Origin: Phycisphaera sp.
GTDB lineage: Bacteria > Planctomycetota > Phycisphaerae > Phycisphaerales > Zrk34
Assembly (NCBI GenBank): GCA_016125285.1
Contig: WGMA01000031.1
Location: 1 to 64,000 of the forward strand
Direction: 5' to 3'
Length of the DNA: 64,000 nucleotides
A program made the position numbers and the translations under genes. Below, in pieces: positions 50,597-61,833 of the stretch (position 1 is the stretch's first letter; each line of letters starts with the position of its first letter). The notes under the pieces are model-generated. The model was not told where the DNA came from, ran no database searches, and saw nothing but the letters and a program-made list of their open reading frames with translations.

Positions 50597-53500
50597 ATGT
50601 GGACCTCTTTGATGAAGTGTTGTGACCCGAGATCGATTGTCGCCGCGGCGGCCGTGTGCCTCGCGCTGTCGAGCACGCTGCGTGCCGCGCCACCGAGCGC
50701 CGAGGAGCTGGAGTTCTTCGAGAACCGCATCCGGCCGGTGCTCGTCGAGCACTGCTACGAGTGTCACAACAGCGTGAAGAAGGCGAAGGGCGGTCTGTCG
50801 GTGGACCATGCCGCGGCGATCGCGAAGGGCGGCGACACGGGCCCGCTGCTCAACGCGGCCGATCCGGACCGGAGCCTGCTGCTGCGTGTCATCCGGCATG
50901 AGGTGGACGATCTGAAGATGCCGAAGGGCGGGCCGAAGCTCGCGCCGGAGGTGATCGCGGACTTCGAGCGCTGGGTGAAGCTCGGCGCCCCCGATCCGCG
51001 GGACAAGGCGCCGACCGCGGAAGACCTCGCGGCCGCGACGTCGTGGGAGAACACCTTCGAGCGACGCCGGCACTGGTGGAGCTTCGTGCCGGTGCACAAA
51101 GTCGCGGCGCCGGAGGTCGCGAACGAGGCGTGGGCGCAGCACCCGATCGACCGGTTCGTCGACGCGAAACTCGCCGCGGCGCACGTCACGCCCGCTGACG
51201 TCGCGGATCGTCGGACGCTCATCCGCCGACTCAGCTACGGACTGATCGGCCTGCCGCCGACGTCCGAGCAGATCGATGCGTTCGTCAACGACCCCGCGCC
51301 CGACGCGTATGAGCGCCTCGTCGATCGTCTGCTCGCCGACCCGCGTTTCGGCGAGCGGTGGACGCGGCACTGGATGGACTGGTACCGCTACGCCGAGTCG
51401 CACGGCAGCGAGGGCGACCCGGCGATCCCCGAGGCGTGGCGCTACCGCGACTACCTCATCCGCGCGCTCAACGCGGACGTGCCCTACGACCAGCTCGTCC
51501 GCGAGCAGATCGCCGGCGACCTGCTGCCGGAGCCGCGCATCAACCGCGAGCTCGGCGTCAACGAGTCGGCGATCGGCGTCGCGCAGTACCGCTTCGTGTA
51601 TCACGGCTTCGCGCCCGTCGACGCGCTCGACGAGCAGGTGCGGTTCACCGACAACCAGATCGACGTGATCAGCAAGGCCGTGCTCGGCGTGACCGTGTCG
51701 TGCGCCCGCTGCCACAATCACAAGTTTGACGCGATCAGCCAGAGCGACTTCTACGCGTTGTACGGCGTGTTCGCGAGCTGCCGCCCGGCGATGATCACGA
51801 TCGACACGCCGGATCGATTCGCCGACAGCAAGACGACGCTGGCCCGGCTCAAGGGAGATATCCGCCGCGGCCTGGCCGACGCGTGGCTCGCGTCGCTCGA
51901 CGGTGTGGCGAAAGGGTTGTTCGACGAAAGGGCCGCGCCATGGCAGGGGGCGATGAAGGCGGCGGCGAAGGATCCGTCGGACCCGCTGTGGGCTTGGACG
52001 CAGCTGCGCGACAAGTCCGGCGACGCGTGGGGCAAGGCGTGGACGTCGGTCCATGAGCGCTATGAGCAGAGCGTCGAAGACCTCGCGGCGCAGCACGCGG
52101 TGTCCGGCGCGTGGCGGCTCGGCACGGACGACGCCGACGCGTGGCACACGGACGGCGTCGGGCTCGACGGGCGTGCGAGGGCCGGTGAGTTTTCCGTGCT
52201 GCCCGTCGGCGACCGCGCGATCACCGACGTCTACCCCGCGGGCGTCTACACGCACGGGCTTTCGACGAAGCTCAACGGGCTGCTCACGTCGCCGCGCTTC
52301 GAGGTCGACATGCAGCGGATCTTCGTCCGCGTCGCGGGTGACGGCGAGTCGATCGCGCGCTACGCGATGCAGAACTATCCGCGCAGCGGCACGGTCTACC
52401 CGGTGCAATACAACAAGGGCGGCGCGTTACGGTGGGTCAGCTGGGACATGAGCTATTGGAAGGGCGACCACGCGTACCTGGAGTTCGCGACGGCGAAGGA
52501 CACGCCGGTGCTGGTGAAGAATCAGGACCGCTCGTGGTTCGGCGTGACCGACGTCGTGATGACGCACGAGGGCGACCCGGCGCCGCGCGACGAGATGGCG
52601 GAGTTTGTCGCGCCGCTGTTTGAGGTCGACGCCGCGGACGCGCCGAGGTCGGCCGAGACGCTGGCGCAGCGGTATGTCGCGGCGCTGCGTGTGTGTGTCG
52701 AGGGGTTCAAGCGGAACGAGATGACCGACGCGCAGGCGAGATTCCTCGGCGCGTTCGTGCGGGCCGGGCTGCTGCCGAGTCGGCTCGCGGATCTCGGCGA
52801 CGTGTCGAAGCTCGTGGCGGCGTATCGCGACGCGGAGAAGGGCGTGCCCGTGCCGACGCGGTCGCCGGGCGTCGTGGAGGGCGACGCGTTCGATCAGCCG
52901 CTGTTCGTGCGCGGCAATCACAAGCAGCCCGGCGAGCCGGTGCGGCGGCGGTTTCTCGAAGCGTTCGGCGGCAAGCCGTACGGCAAGGAGAGCAGCGGCC
53001 GCCTCGGGCTCGCGCGTGACCTGACGGACCCGGCGAACCCGCTGACGAGCCGCGTGATCGTCAACCGCATCTGGCATCACCTGTTCGGCCGGGGGATCGT
53101 CGCGACGACGGACAACTTCGGCAAGCTCGGCGAGCGGCCGACGCATCCCGAGCTGCTGGACTACCTCGCGAGCCGGTTCGTCGAGCGCGGCTGGTCGATC
53201 AAGGACATGATCCGCTTCATGGTGACCAGTCGCACGTATCGCCTCGGCAGCCAGGCGCCGGCGGGCATCGCGACGACGGACCCGAACAACCGTCTCCTAT
53301 CGCATTTCCCCGTGCAGCGGCTCGACGCCGAGGCGATTCGCGACGCGATCCTCGCGGTGTCGGGGCAGCTGAGCGATCAGATGTACGGCCCGAGCGTGCC
53401 CGGCGGGTCGACACGCCGCAGCGTGTATGTTGCCGTCCGACGCAACGATCTCGACGATTTTCTTAAGGCGTTCGACGCGCCGGAACCGAACTCGACGCAG

Positions 53501-54691
53501 GGGCGGCGTCCATCGACGAACGTGCCGGCGCAGGCGCTGATGCTATTGAACGACGGCTTCGTAACGGACCGCGCGAACGCGTGGGCGAACGGCATGTTCA
53601 ACGCCTCGGGCCTGACCGACGAGCAGCGGATCGAGCGGATGTTCGTCGCGGCGGTGGGGCGGTCTCCGAGCGAAGACGAGATGCTGCGATGCCTGACGTT
53701 CGTACGCGGTGGCGGTGCGCGCGACGCAAAGGCGCAGCTTGAGCTCGCGGCGGTGCGGAAGGAATTGAACGCGACGGAAGCGGAGATCGACGCGATCGTC
53801 GCGCCGGTACGCACGCGGCTGCTCGCGGAGCGTGGCACGCGGCAGCCCGCGGTCGACGCGGCGGCCCCGCAGCCGATCGCGCGGTGGGAATTCGACGGCG
53901 ATGCGCGCGACGCGATCGGCGGATTGCACGGCACGCTGCGCGGCAAGGCGCGCATCGACAGCGGTGAACTCGTCGTCGACGGCGGCGATTCGTACGTCGA
54001 GACCGCGCCGCTCGATCGCACGCTCACCGCCAAGACGCTCGAGGCGTGGGTCCGACTCGATAATCTCGGCCAGCGCGGCGGCGGCGTGATGTCGTTGCAG
54101 ACGGACGGCGGCGACATGTTCGACGCGATCGTCTTCGGCGAGAAGGACCCGCGGCAGTGGATGGCGGGCAGCGACTTCTTCCGTCGAACCGAGTCGTTCA
54201 ACGGCGAGCCGGAGGCCGACGCCACGTCGCGGCTCGTGCACGTAGCGATCGTTTACCACGCGGACGGCACGGTCGTCGGCTACCGCGACGGCAGGCGATA
54301 CGGCGCGGCGTACCGATCGAAGGGGCCGCTGACGTTCGAGCCGGGCAAGTCGCAGGTGCTGTTCGGTCTGCGTCACGGCAACCCGTCGGGCAACCGCATG
54401 CTCAGCGGGCGCATCGCGCGGGCGTGCCTGTATGACCGGGCTTTGAGTGACGACGAGGTCGCGCGGTCCGCCGCCGCGGCAGGAACGGGCGTCACACACG
54501 AACAGGTGCTCGCCGCACTCGACGCCGATCAGCGGCGGCACGTCGAGCGCCTCGCGTCGGCCCGCGACACGCTGCGTGGTCGGCTCACCGCGGCGCAGGC
54601 CGTTGCGAGCGAGACCGGCGACACGCGCACCGCCTGGCGCGACCTCGCGCTGGCGATCTTCAACCTCAAGGAGTTCATCTACCTCCGATGA
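50597..54691 (+). CDS. Secreted DUF1549/DUF1553 c-type cytochrome with C-terminal LamG domain
   Basis: Protein of 1,364 residues from ATG 50597 (AGGG 5 nt upstream), with a signal peptide ending near SSTLRA. Haem c sites: CYECH at 53-57 (Planctomycete cytochrome C domain) and CARCH near 370. DUF1549 is marked by [20 protein letters not shown] and [20 protein letters not shown], and DUF1553 by [20 protein letters not shown] and [21 protein letters not shown] LamG-like lectin domain (about 1092-1290, [20 protein letters not shown] to [19 protein letters not shown]) is inserted between the conserved DUF1553 core and the C-terminus. Its stop overlaps the start of the DUF1501 gene (ATGA). The lectin domain suggests the redox unit is held on a polysaccharide; that is inference. 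Confidence 0.92.
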   Translation: MWTSLMKCCDPRSIVAAAAVCLALSSTLRAAPPSAEELEFFENRIRPVLVEHCYECHNSVKKAKGGLSVDHAAAIAKGGDTGPLLNAADPDRSLLLRVIRHEVDDLKMPKGGPKLAPEVIADFERWVKLGAPDPRDKAPTAEDLAAATSWENTFERRRHWWSFVPVHKVAAPEVANEAWAQHPIDRFVDAKLAAAHVTPADVADRRTLIRRLSYGLIGLPPTSEQIDAFVNDPAPDAYERLVDRLLADPRFGERWTRHWMDWYRYAESHGSEGDPAIPEAWRYRDYLIRALNADVPYDQLVREQIAGDLLPEPRINRELGVNESAIGVAQYRFVYHGFAPVDALDEQVRFTDNQIDVISKAVLGVTVSCARCHNHKFDAISQSDFYALYGVFASCRPAMITIDTPDRFADSKTTLARLKGDIRRGLADAWLASLDGVAKGLFDERAAPWQGAMKAAAKDPSDPLWAWTQLRDKSGDAWGKAWTSVHERYEQSVEDLAAQHAVSGAWRLGTDDADAWHTDGVGLDGRARAGEFSVLPVGDRAITDVYPAGVYTHGLSTKLNGLLTSPRFEVDMQRIFVRVAGDGESIARYAMQNYPRSGTVYPVQYNKGGALRWVSWDMSYWKGDHAYLEFATAKDTPVLVKNQDRSWFGVTDVVMTHEGDPAPRDEMAEFVAPLFEVDAADAPRSAETLAQRYVAALRVCVEGFKRNEMTDAQARFLGAFVRAGLLPSRLADLGDVSKLVAAYRDAEKGVPVPTRSPGVVEGDAFDQPLFVRGNHKQPGEPVRRRFLEAFGGKPYGKESSGRLGLARDLTDPANPLTSRVIVNRIWHHLFGRGIVATTDNFGKLGERPTHPELLDYLASRFVERGWSIKDMIRFMVTSRTYRLGSQAPAGIATTDPNNRLLSHFPVQRLDAEAIRDAILAVSGQLSDQMYGPSVPGGSTRRSVYVAVRRNDLDDFLKAFDAPEPNSTQGRRPSTNVPAQALMLLNDGFVTDRANAWANGMFNASGLTDEQRIERMFVAAVGRSPSEDEMLRCLTFVRGGGARDAKAQLELAAVRKELNATEAEIDAIVAPVRTRLLAERGTRQPAVDAAAPQPIARWEFDGDARDAIGGLHGTLRGKARIDSGELVVDGGDSYVETAPLDRTLTAKTLEAWVRLDNLGQRGGGVMSLQTDGGDMFDAIVFGEKDPRQWMAGSDFFRRTESFNGEPEADATSRLVHVAIVYHADGTVVGYRDGRRYGAAYRSKGPLTFEPGKSQVLFGLRHGNPSGNRMLSGRIARACLYDRALSDDEVARSAAAAGTGVTHEQVLAALDADQRRHVERLASARDTLRGRLTAAQAVASETGDTRTAWRDLALAIFNLKEFIYLR

Positions 54692-56166
54692 GCACGCCCA
54701 ACCCATCCCGCGTAAACGGACCACACACGTCGGCTCTGTCGCGGCGCGACATGCTGCGCCGCTGTTCAACGGGGTTCGGCCTGACGGCGCTGAGCGCGCT
54801 GATGGCGGACAAGACGATGGCGGCCGGTGTCGGCGCGACCGTCGACCCGGCGTCGACACGACCGCGTCCGCCGCAGTTTGCGCCGCGCGCCCGCAGTGTG
54901 ATCTTCTGCTACATGTCGGGCGGCGCGTCGCACGTCGACACGTTCGATCCCAAGCCGCGCCTCGTTCGCGACCACGGCAAGCCGATGCCGATGCCGATCG
55001 AGCGCACGCAGTTCAACAACAACGGCAACCTGATGGCCAGCCCGTGGACGTTCCGCCCGCGCGGGCGGTGCGGCACGCAGATCAGCGACCTGCTGCCGCA
55101 CCTCGGCTCCGTCGCCGACGAGCTGGCGGTGATCCGCTCGATGACCGCGAACTTCTCCGAGCACGCGCAGGGCAACTACTTCATGCACACCGGGTTCCCG
55201 TTCCTTGGCTACCCCAGCGCGGGCGCGTGGGCGAGCTACGGGCTGGGCAGCGAGTCGGACAACCTGCCGGGCTTCGTGGTGTTGCGCAGCGGCGGGGCGT
55301 CCATTCCGCACGGCGGCGTCGGCCTGTTTTCCAGCGGCTTTCTGCCCGCGGTGCATCAGGCGTCGATCATCACCGCCGACGCTCCGGAGCCGGTGCCGAA
55401 CATCAAGCCGCGCGGATCGGCGCCGCGTCAGCGCCGCACGCTCGATCTGATCGGCGACCTCGACACGCGGTTCGTCGACGCCACGCGGCGCGACACGCAG
55501 GTCGAGTCGGCGATCCGCAACTACGAAATGGCGTTCCGCATGCAGTCGGCCGTGCCGGAGTTGGTCGACATCAGCGGCGAGTCGGAGGCGACGAAGCGGC
55601 TCTACGGCCTCGATGACCGGGACCCGAAGAAGGCGGCGTACGCGCAGCAGTGCCTGCTCGCCCGGCGGCTCGTCGAGCGCGGCGTGCGCTTTATCGAGCT
55701 GTCGTGCCTGTCGTACAACATCGGCGGCGGCAACGGCCCCAACCCGTGGGACCAGCACGGCGATCTGGAGAACGGCCACGGCAAGATGGGCACGCAGATC
55801 GATCAGCCGATCGCCGGGCTCATCAAGGACCTGCGACAGCGCGGCCTGCTCGATCAGACGCTGATCGTGTGGGCGGGCGAATTCGGGCGGACGCCGTTCT
55901 CGCAGGGCTCGAAGGGGCGCGACCACGACCCCTTCGGCTTCAGCGTGTTCATGGCGGGTGGCGGTACGAAGGGCGGCACGGTGTACGGCGCGACCGATGA
56001 GTTCGGCTACCGCGCCACGGAGAACGTGTGCGACGTCTACGACATGTGGGCCACCGTGCTGCACCTGCTAGGCGTCGATCACGAACGCCTGACCTACCGA
56101 CACGGCGGGCGCGATCTGCGCCTGACCGACGTGCACGGTGACGTGCTGCACGACATCATCGCCTAG
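54688..56166 (+). CDS. Tat-exported DUF1501 protein
   Basis: Protein of 492 residues. The ATG at 54688 overlaps the stop of the cytochrome gene (ATGA). It carries a twin-arginine signal ([20 protein letters not shown]) and the DUF1501 marks [80 protein letters not shown] and TDVHGDV. It is the distant paralogue of the protein at 28690-30156 and occupies the same place, directly after a DUF1549/1553 cytochrome. Its stop codon shares the four-base CTAG with the stop of the convergent efflux pump gene. Confidence 0.93.
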   Translation: MSTPNPSRVNGPHTSALSRRDMLRRCSTGFGLTALSALMADKTMAAGVGATVDPASTRPRPPQFAPRARSVIFCYMSGGASHVDTFDPKPRLVRDHGKPMPMPIERTQFNNNGNLMASPWTFRPRGRCGTQISDLLPHLGSVADELAVIRSMTANFSEHAQGNYFMHTGFPFLGYPSAGAWASYGLGSESDNLPGFVVLRSGGASIPHGGVGLFSSGFLPAVHQASIITADAPEPVPNIKPRGSAPRQRRTLDLIGDLDTRFVDATRRDTQVESAIRNYEMAFRMQSAVPELVDISGESEATKRLYGLDDRDPKKAAYAQQCLLARRLVERGVRFIELSCLSYNIGGGNGPNPWDQHGDLENGHGKMGTQIDQPIAGLIKDLRQRGLLDQTLIVWAGEFGRTPFSQGSKGRDHDPFGFSVFMAGGGTKGGTVYGATDEFGYRATENVCDVYDMWATVLHLLGVDHERLTYRHGGRDLRLTDVHGDVLHDIIA

Positions 56167-59100
56167 ACGTCGGTGGGGGCGGTGCGGCGGGCGTTCCACC
56201 ACATGCCGATGCGGCGCGCGACGTAGAACAGCGTCGGCAGCACGAGCAGGATGGCGAAGTAGCCGGTGGCGACGCCGCCGACCATCGGCGCGGCGAGGCG
56301 GCGCATCGTGTCGGCGCCCGCGCCGGTGCCGAAGAGCAGCGGCACCAGCGCGATGAACGTCGTGGCCTCGGTCATCGTGATCGGTCGCACGCGCTGCACC
56401 GCGCCTTCGTATACCGCGTCCCACAGGTCAGCGGCGTTGCGCATGCGACCCGCCTTGACGGCGTTCGTATACGCGAGGTCGAGGTACAGCAGCTTGACCA
56501 GCCCGGTTTCGACCTCGAGCCCGGCCAGCGCGATCAGGCCGACCCACACCGCCACCGACATGTTGTAGTCCAGCAGATACAACAGCCAGATCGCCCCGAC
56601 GAGGCTGAGCGGGATGGTCAGCAGCACCAGCACCACGCGGAGCCAGCTGAACGTCGCGAGGTACAGCAGCAGCACGATGATCACGAGCGTCACCGGCAGC
56701 ACGATCGTCAGCCGCTTGCGTGCGGCCTCCATGTACTCGAACTGCCCGGACCACACGATGCTGTAGCCCGGCGGCAGCTTCACCTTCTCCGCGACGGCGC
56801 GCTGCGCGTTGGCGACGTAGGTGCCGACGTCGATCCCGGCGATGTCAACAAACACCCAGCTCGTGAGCCGTGCGTTCTCGCTCTTGAGCATCGGCGGGCC
56901 CTTGTGGATGTCGAACGCCGCGAGCTGACCGAGCGGGACCTGCGCGCCGGTCGGCGTGGCGACGAGCGTCTGCCGCAGCGCGGGCAGGTTGTCGCGCAGC
57001 TCGTGCGGGTAGCGCAGGTTGATCGGGTATCGCTCGAGGCCCTCGACGGTGTACGACACGTTCATGCCGCCCAGCGCGGTCATGATCACGTCCTGCACGT
57101 CGCCGACGGCCAGTCCGTAGCGTGCGATCTCGTCGCGGTTGATCTGGATGTCGAGGTAGTTGCCGCCGACCGACTTCTCGGGGAAGGCGCTGGTCGTGTA
57201 GTCGCTGATACGCTCATCGGACTTGATGACGGTGGCGATCTCGTTGGACAGCCCGGCGAGCGTCTTGAGGTCGGGCCCCATGACCTTCACGCCGACGGGC
57301 GTCTTGATGCCCGTCGACAGCATGTCGATGCGCGTCTTGATCGGCATGGTCCACGCGTTGGTCAGCCCGGGCGCCTTGACGATTTCGTTGAGGCCCGGCA
57401 CGTGCAGCGGCTTATCGGTGTTGGTCGGCAGGTTGTAGCCGTAGACGAGTTCGTCGACGGTGATCGGTCGCGTCTCCGGCCAGATGCGCGCCAGGCGCTC
57501 GCGCAGCCCGTCGGGCCAGCCGCTGAAGAAGCGGTCGACCGGGATCTGTCGCCAAAGCGTCTTGTCGCGGCGCAGCGTGACGGTCGTTTCGAACATGCTC
57601 GGCGGGGCGGGGTCGGTGGCGGTCTCCGATCGACCCGCCTTGCCCATCACGCTCTGCACCTCGGGAAACTGCATGAGGAGGCGGTCGGTCTGCTGGAGCA
57701 GTTCGCGGGCCTTGGACATGCTTACGCCGGGGTCGGTCGTCGGCATGTACAGCAGGTCGCCCTCCTCAAGCGGCGGCATGAACTCGCTGCCGAGCCGGTT
57801 CCACGGCAGAAGGATCGAGCACACCATGATGGTCGAAACGATCAGCGTGATCGGCCAGAGCCGGACGACGATGATCAGCGCGGGGCGGAAGACCCAGAAC
57901 AGCAGTCGGCTGAGCGGGAGCTTCTCCTCGGCCGTGATCCCCTGCGGCAGCAGCACGAACGCCGCAAACACCACCCAGCCGATCGTCAGCCACGTGCGGT
58001 ATGCCTCCAGCCCGCCGAGCGGCGCGCCGCTCATCAGGGCCACGGCCGGCCCGCCGATCAGGGCCACGTAGACGCTCCAGCGCAGCCAACGCGGCCAGGC
58101 TCGGGGAAGCAGCCGTTCGTTGACGAAGTACACCATCAGCACCGGTATGATCGTCACCGCGAGCACCGCCGCCGACGCCATCGAGAACGTCTTCGTCCAC
58201 GCCAGCGGCTTGAACATGCGGCCGGACTGCTCGCCGAGCGCGAACACGGGCAGGAAGCTGACGGTGATGATCAGCAGCGCGAAGAACAGCGAAGGTCCAA
58301 CCTCTGACGCGGCGTCGGCGATGATGTCGGCGCGCGGGCGCGGCGGATCGCCCGACGCGACGCGCGCCCGCTCGTGCAGCAGGTGCTTGTGCGCGTTCTC
58401 GACCATCACGATCGAGCTGTCGACCATCACGCCGATGGCGATCGCGATGCCGCCGAGGCTCATGATGTTCGCGTTGATGCCCATCAGGTGCATGACGAGC
58501 ACGCTGACCAGCACGCCGGTGGGCAGCACGAACAGCGCGACGAGGGCGCTGCGCGCGTGGAACAGGAAGATGATGATCGTCAGGCCGACGATCGCGATCT
58601 CCTCGATCAGCTCGCTCGTGAGCGTGTCGACGGAGCGGTTGATCAGGTCGCTGCGGTCATAGGCTGTGCGCAGCGCGACGCCCGGGGGCAGGCCGGTCTC
58701 CAGCTGCGCGAGCTTCGCGGTGACGCGCTGAATCGTCGTCCGCGCGTTCTCGCCGTAGCGCATGACGACGATGCCGCCGACGGTTTCGCCCTCGCCGTTC
58801 CAGTCGACGATGCCGCGGCGGATCTCCGGGCCGACGCGCACGTCGGCCACGTCGCCGAGGTAGATCGGTCGGCCCTCGCTGGTCGCTCCCAGCGCGACCT
58901 TGCGGAGCTGATCGAGCGCCTTGTCGGAGCGCACGTTCTCGATGAGCCGGCCCGCGGCGCGCGCCTCGGCGATCTCCGCGTCGCTCAGCGTGCCGACGTA
59001 CCCCAGCCCGCGCACCATGTACTCCGTCTCCGACATCTCGACGAGTCGGCCGCCCACGTCGCTGTTCGACCGCTGCACCTGCATCTTGACGCGCTGCAGC

Positions 59101-59876
59101 GGGATGTCGTACGCCAGCAGCTTCACCGGATCGACGACGACCTGGTACTGCTTGACGAACCCGCCGACGGGCGCGACCTCGCTGACGCCCTCGACGGCGG
59201 TCAGCTCGTAGCGCAGGTACCAGTCCTGCAGGCCGCGCAGGTCCGACAGGTCGACGTCGGGCCGCACGAGCGGTCGGCCGTCGAGCGGGCAGTGCTTCAC
59301 GTCGTCGCCGAACACGCGGTGATGCACGAGCCGGGCGCGCGCCGCGGCGTCGGGCGCGTCGTCCGGGTCCGCGTACCACTTGTCGTCGGTCGGGTCGCGC
59401 CACGCGCCGGTCTTGGCGTGCTCGGGGCAGTAGTTGCCGGTGACGAACGCGTACTCGTACACCCAGCCCACGCCCGTCGCGTCGGGGCCCAGCTGCGGCG
59501 ACACGTTCGTCGGCAGCGCGCCGCCGACGAAGCTCAGCTGCTCCAGCACGCGGCTCCGCGCCCAGTACATGTCCGTGCCGTCCTCGAAGATCACGTACAC
59601 GAAGCTCGTGCCGAACATGCTGTAACCGCGCACGGTCTTGGCGTACGGCACCGCCAGCATCGCCGTCGTCAGCGGGTACGTGACCTGGTCCTCGACGATC
59701 TGCGGCGCCTGACCCGCGTACTCCGTGCGGATCACGACCTGCACGTCGGACAGGTCCGGGATCGCGTCGACCGTGATCCGCGTCGTCGACCACACGCCCG
59801 CCACGATCACGAGGCCGGTCAGCACGACCACCATCGCGCGGTTCCGCACACACCACTCGATCAGCTTGCCGATCAT
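56163..59876 (-). CDS. cusA: Heavy-metal RND efflux pump, CusA/CzcA type, with Cys/His insertion
   Basis: Protein of 1,237 residues starting 1 nt after the adaptor stop. This is longer than the usual 1,030-1,050. It has the HME-RND pattern: first helix [19 protein letters not shown], porter segments [18 protein letters not shown] and [13 protein letters not shown], membrane motif [20 protein letters not shown], and [19 protein letters not shown] with the Met and charged residues typical of monovalent-metal pumps. An unusual insert at about 148-207 contains C150, H153, H185, H186, H195 and C196, a possible metal-binding loop in the periplasmic porter. Further extra length is in a membrane-adjacent stretch after [20 protein letters not shown]. 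The pump probably exports copper or silver, as inferred from the adaptor's metal-binding domains; zinc or cadmium cannot be excluded. Confidence 0.9.
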   Translation of the reverse strand: MIGKLIEWCVRNRAMVVVLTGLVIVAGVWSTTRITVDAIPDLSDVQVVIRTEYAGQAPQIVEDQVTYPLTTAMLAVPYAKTVRGYSMFGTSFVYVIFEDGTDMYWARSRVLEQLSFVGGALPTNVSPQLGPDATGVGWVYEYAFVTGNYCPEHAKTGAWRDPTDDKWYADPDDAPDAAARARLVHHRVFGDDVKHCPLDGRPLVRPDVDLSDLRGLQDWYLRYELTAVEGVSEVAPVGGFVKQYQVVVDPVKLLAYDIPLQRVKMQVQRSNSDVGGRLVEMSETEYMVRGLGYVGTLSDAEIAEARAAGRLIENVRSDKALDQLRKVALGATSEGRPIYLGDVADVRVGPEIRRGIVDWNGEGETVGGIVVMRYGENARTTIQRVTAKLAQLETGLPPGVALRTAYDRSDLINRSVDTLTSELIEEIAIVGLTIIIFLFHARSALVALFVLPTGVLVSVLVMHLMGINANIMSLGGIAIAIGVMVDSSIVMVENAHKHLLHERARVASGDPPRPRADIIADAASEVGPSLFFALLIITVSFLPVFALGEQSGRMFKPLAWTKTFSMASAAVLAVTIIPVLMVYFVNERLLPRAWPRWLRWSVYVALIGGPAVALMSGAPLGGLEAYRTWLTIGWVVFAAFVLLPQGITAEEKLPLSRLLFWVFRPALIIVVRLWPITLIVSTIMVCSILLPWNRLGSEFMPPLEEGDLLYMPTTDPGVSMSKARELLQQTDRLLMQFPEVQSVMGKAGRSETATDPAPPSMFETTVTLRRDKTLWRQIPVDRFFSGWPDGLRERLARIWPETRPITVDELVYGYNLPTNTDKPLHVPGLNEIVKAPGLTNAWTMPIKTRIDMLSTGIKTPVGVKVMGPDLKTLAGLSNEIATVIKSDERISDYTTSAFPEKSVGGNYLDIQINRDEIARYGLAVGDVQDVIMTALGGMNVSYTVEGLERYPINLRYPHELRDNLPALRQTLVATPTGAQVPLGQLAAFDIHKGPPMLKSENARLTSWVFVDIAGIDVGTYVANAQRAVAEKVKLPPGYSIVWSGQFEYMEAARKRLTIVLPVTLVIIVLLLYLATFSWLRVVLVLLTIPLSLVGAIWLLYLLDYNMSVAVWVGLIALAGLEVETGLVKLLYLDLAYTNAVKAGRMRNAADLWDAVYEGAVQRVRPITMTEATTFIALVPLLFGTGAGADTMRRLAAPMVGGVATGYFAILLVLPTLFYVARRIGMWWNARRTAPTDV

Positions 59877-59877
59877 G

Positions 59878-61833
59878 TCACGCCTTCGCTTTCGTCGTGT
59901 CGTGGTTGTGCTCCGCGGGCGCGGCCGGCGCCGCGTCGCTCGGCTTGTCGTGACCCGCGCCCGTCACCGGCACCGCCACGCGCTTGTCGTAGCAGCGCAG
60001 CATCTGCGAGCCGAAGAACGGGTTCCGCACGTCGCCGGTCGGTTGCATCCAGTGCCCGCCGCCCTGGCCCTCGCGGTACATCGGGCAGCGCAGCTCCAGC
60101 ACGGGCTTGTCGAACGTCGGCGGCACGCCCGTCGCCCGCGTCAGCTTCGTCAGCGCGACGCTCAGGTCCGCGTAGATCAGCCGCGCCTTGTCCAACGCCT
60201 TCGCGTCGACCAGCTCCAGCGCCTTGCCGCGGACGATCGCCGCCTCGTCGTGCTTGTGCCAGAAGTGCTCGTCCTCGGGCAGCGGATTGCTCAGCAGCGT
60301 GTCTATCGACGCCGCGATCGTCCGTGCCGGTTCCGCCACGCCATCCGTCGTGTCCTTCGCCAGCGCGTCGCCGATGTCGAAGTACGCCTTGAGCAGCGTC
60401 ACGAGCTGCGCCGCCGCCGCGTCGGGCAGCGACTCGAGCTGGCTGACCTCCTCCGCCCTGGCGATCGCGACCTGGTCCGTCGCCAGCTGCCCCTTGATCA
60501 TCTTGGCCAGCGTGTCGCGGATCTTCGCCTCCGAGTCGATCAGGAACTGCCCGCTCGTGACGACCATCTCGCCGGGCCGCAGCCCGTCGAGCACCTGCAC
60601 CTTGCCGTCGTCGGTCTCCGGGCCGAGCACCACGTCGCGCGGCTCGAACTTCCCTTCGCCCTGCGACACGAACGCCACCGCACGCTGGCCCGTGTCGATC
60701 ACCGCCGAGCGCGGCGCCAGCGTCGTCGTCTCCGCCAGCGTGCCCATCAGCTCGACGTTCGCGTACATGCCCGGCTTGAGCACGCCGTTGGAGTTGTCGA
60801 ACTCCAGGCGGATCTGCACCGAACGCGTCTTCGTGTCGAGGTACGGGTAGATGTAGATCACCTTGCCCTCGAACGTCTGACCGGGGATGTACGGCAGCGT
60901 CATCACCGCGCGCTGCCCGACCGTCACGAACGGCAGCTGCTGCTCGTACAGCGTGACCATCACCCACACCTTCGACAGGTCGGCGATGCGGAACACCTGC
61001 ATGCCGGGGTCGACCTTCATGCCCTCGTTGGCGTGCTTGGCGATCACCACGCCCGTGTGCGGGCTGCGGATCGTCATCGTCTTGGCGGGCTTGCCGCTGG
61101 CCTGCAACGCGGCGATCTGCTGCGGCGTGATGTCGAAGTAGGACAGCTTCGTGCGCGCCGACTCGAGCAGCTGCTTGGCCGCCTCCGCCGCCTCCGGTAC
61201 GAACGCCGCGCCGATCTTGTCGCGGTTGCCCCACGCCAGCAGGTACTCCTCCTGCGCCGAGTACAGCTCCGGCGAGTACAGCTCGAACAGCGGCTGATCC
61301 TTCGTGACCCGCGCGCCGAGGTAGTCGACGTGCAGCTTCTCGATCCAGCCGTTGATCTTGATGTTTACGTCGCGCACGCCCGTCTCGTCGTAGTCGACCG
61401 TACCGACCGCGCGGATCGTCTTGACCAGCGGGCCCTCCGTCACCGGCTCGATCCGCACGCCGATGTTCTGCACCGTCATCGGGTTGATCGACACGTCGCC
61501 GGAGAACTTCGCCGGATCGATCGGCGTCAGCTTCATCTGGCACACGGGGCACAGGCCCGGCCGCGGCAGCACGACCCAAGGGTGCATGCCGCACGTGTAG
61601 TACTGCGGCGCGCCGCCGTGCGACGCGCCCCCCGCGTGCGCGTGCCCGCCGGACAGCATCCGCCGCAGCCCGTCGTACACCGGCGAGCCGACCAGCGTGC
61701 CGACCGCCAGCGCGGCGATCACCGCCGCCGTCGACAGGATCAGCACCTTCCTGCTCGGCCCCGGCACGGCGCGCGTCGATGCATCGTCGTTCGTGTGATC
61801 GTCACGCGTGTCGTCGTCATCGTGAGCGTTCAT
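59878..61833 (-). CDS. cusB: Heavy-metal efflux RND periplasmic adaptor (CusB type) with N- and C-terminal metal-binding domains
   Basis: Protein of 651 residues from ATG 61833, overlapping the outer-membrane factor stop (ATGA). A membrane anchor at about 29-48 follows a His/Asp-rich start. A heavy-metal-binding domain at about 78-105 has C81-x-M83-H84 and C95-x-x-C98 (YTCGMHP, LCPVCQMKLTP). The membrane-fusion core shows NIKINGWIEKLHVDYLGARV, IRSPHTGVVIAKHANEGMKV and VFRIADLSKVWVMVTLYEQQ. The C-terminal third is a DUF3347-like domain (LLKAYFDIGDALAKDTTDG; CPMYREGQGGGHWMQPTGD; NPFFGSQMLRCY), which in CusB/CusF-like proteins binds copper or silver. The protein hands metal to the CusA-type pump encoded next. 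Confidence 0.93.
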   Translation of the reverse strand: MNAHDDDDTRDDHTNDDASTRAVPGPSRKVLILSTAAVIAALAVGTLVGSPVYDGLRRMLSGGHAHAGGASHGGAPQYYTCGMHPWVVLPRPGLCPVCQMKLTPIDPAKFSGDVSINPMTVQNIGVRIEPVTEGPLVKTIRAVGTVDYDETGVRDVNIKINGWIEKLHVDYLGARVTKDQPLFELYSPELYSAQEEYLLAWGNRDKIGAAFVPEAAEAAKQLLESARTKLSYFDITPQQIAALQASGKPAKTMTIRSPHTGVVIAKHANEGMKVDPGMQVFRIADLSKVWVMVTLYEQQLPFVTVGQRAVMTLPYIPGQTFEGKVIYIYPYLDTKTRSVQIRLEFDNSNGVLKPGMYANVELMGTLAETTTLAPRSAVIDTGQRAVAFVSQGEGKFEPRDVVLGPETDDGKVQVLDGLRPGEMVVTSGQFLIDSEAKIRDTLAKMIKGQLATDQVAIARAEEVSQLESLPDAAAAQLVTLLKAYFDIGDALAKDTTDGVAEPARTIAASIDTLLSNPLPEDEHFWHKHDEAAIVRGKALELVDAKALDKARLIYADLSVALTKLTRATGVPPTFDKPVLELRCPMYREGQGGGHWMQPTGDVRNPFFGSQMLRCYDKRVAVPVTGAGHDKPSDAAPAAPAEHNHDTTKAKA

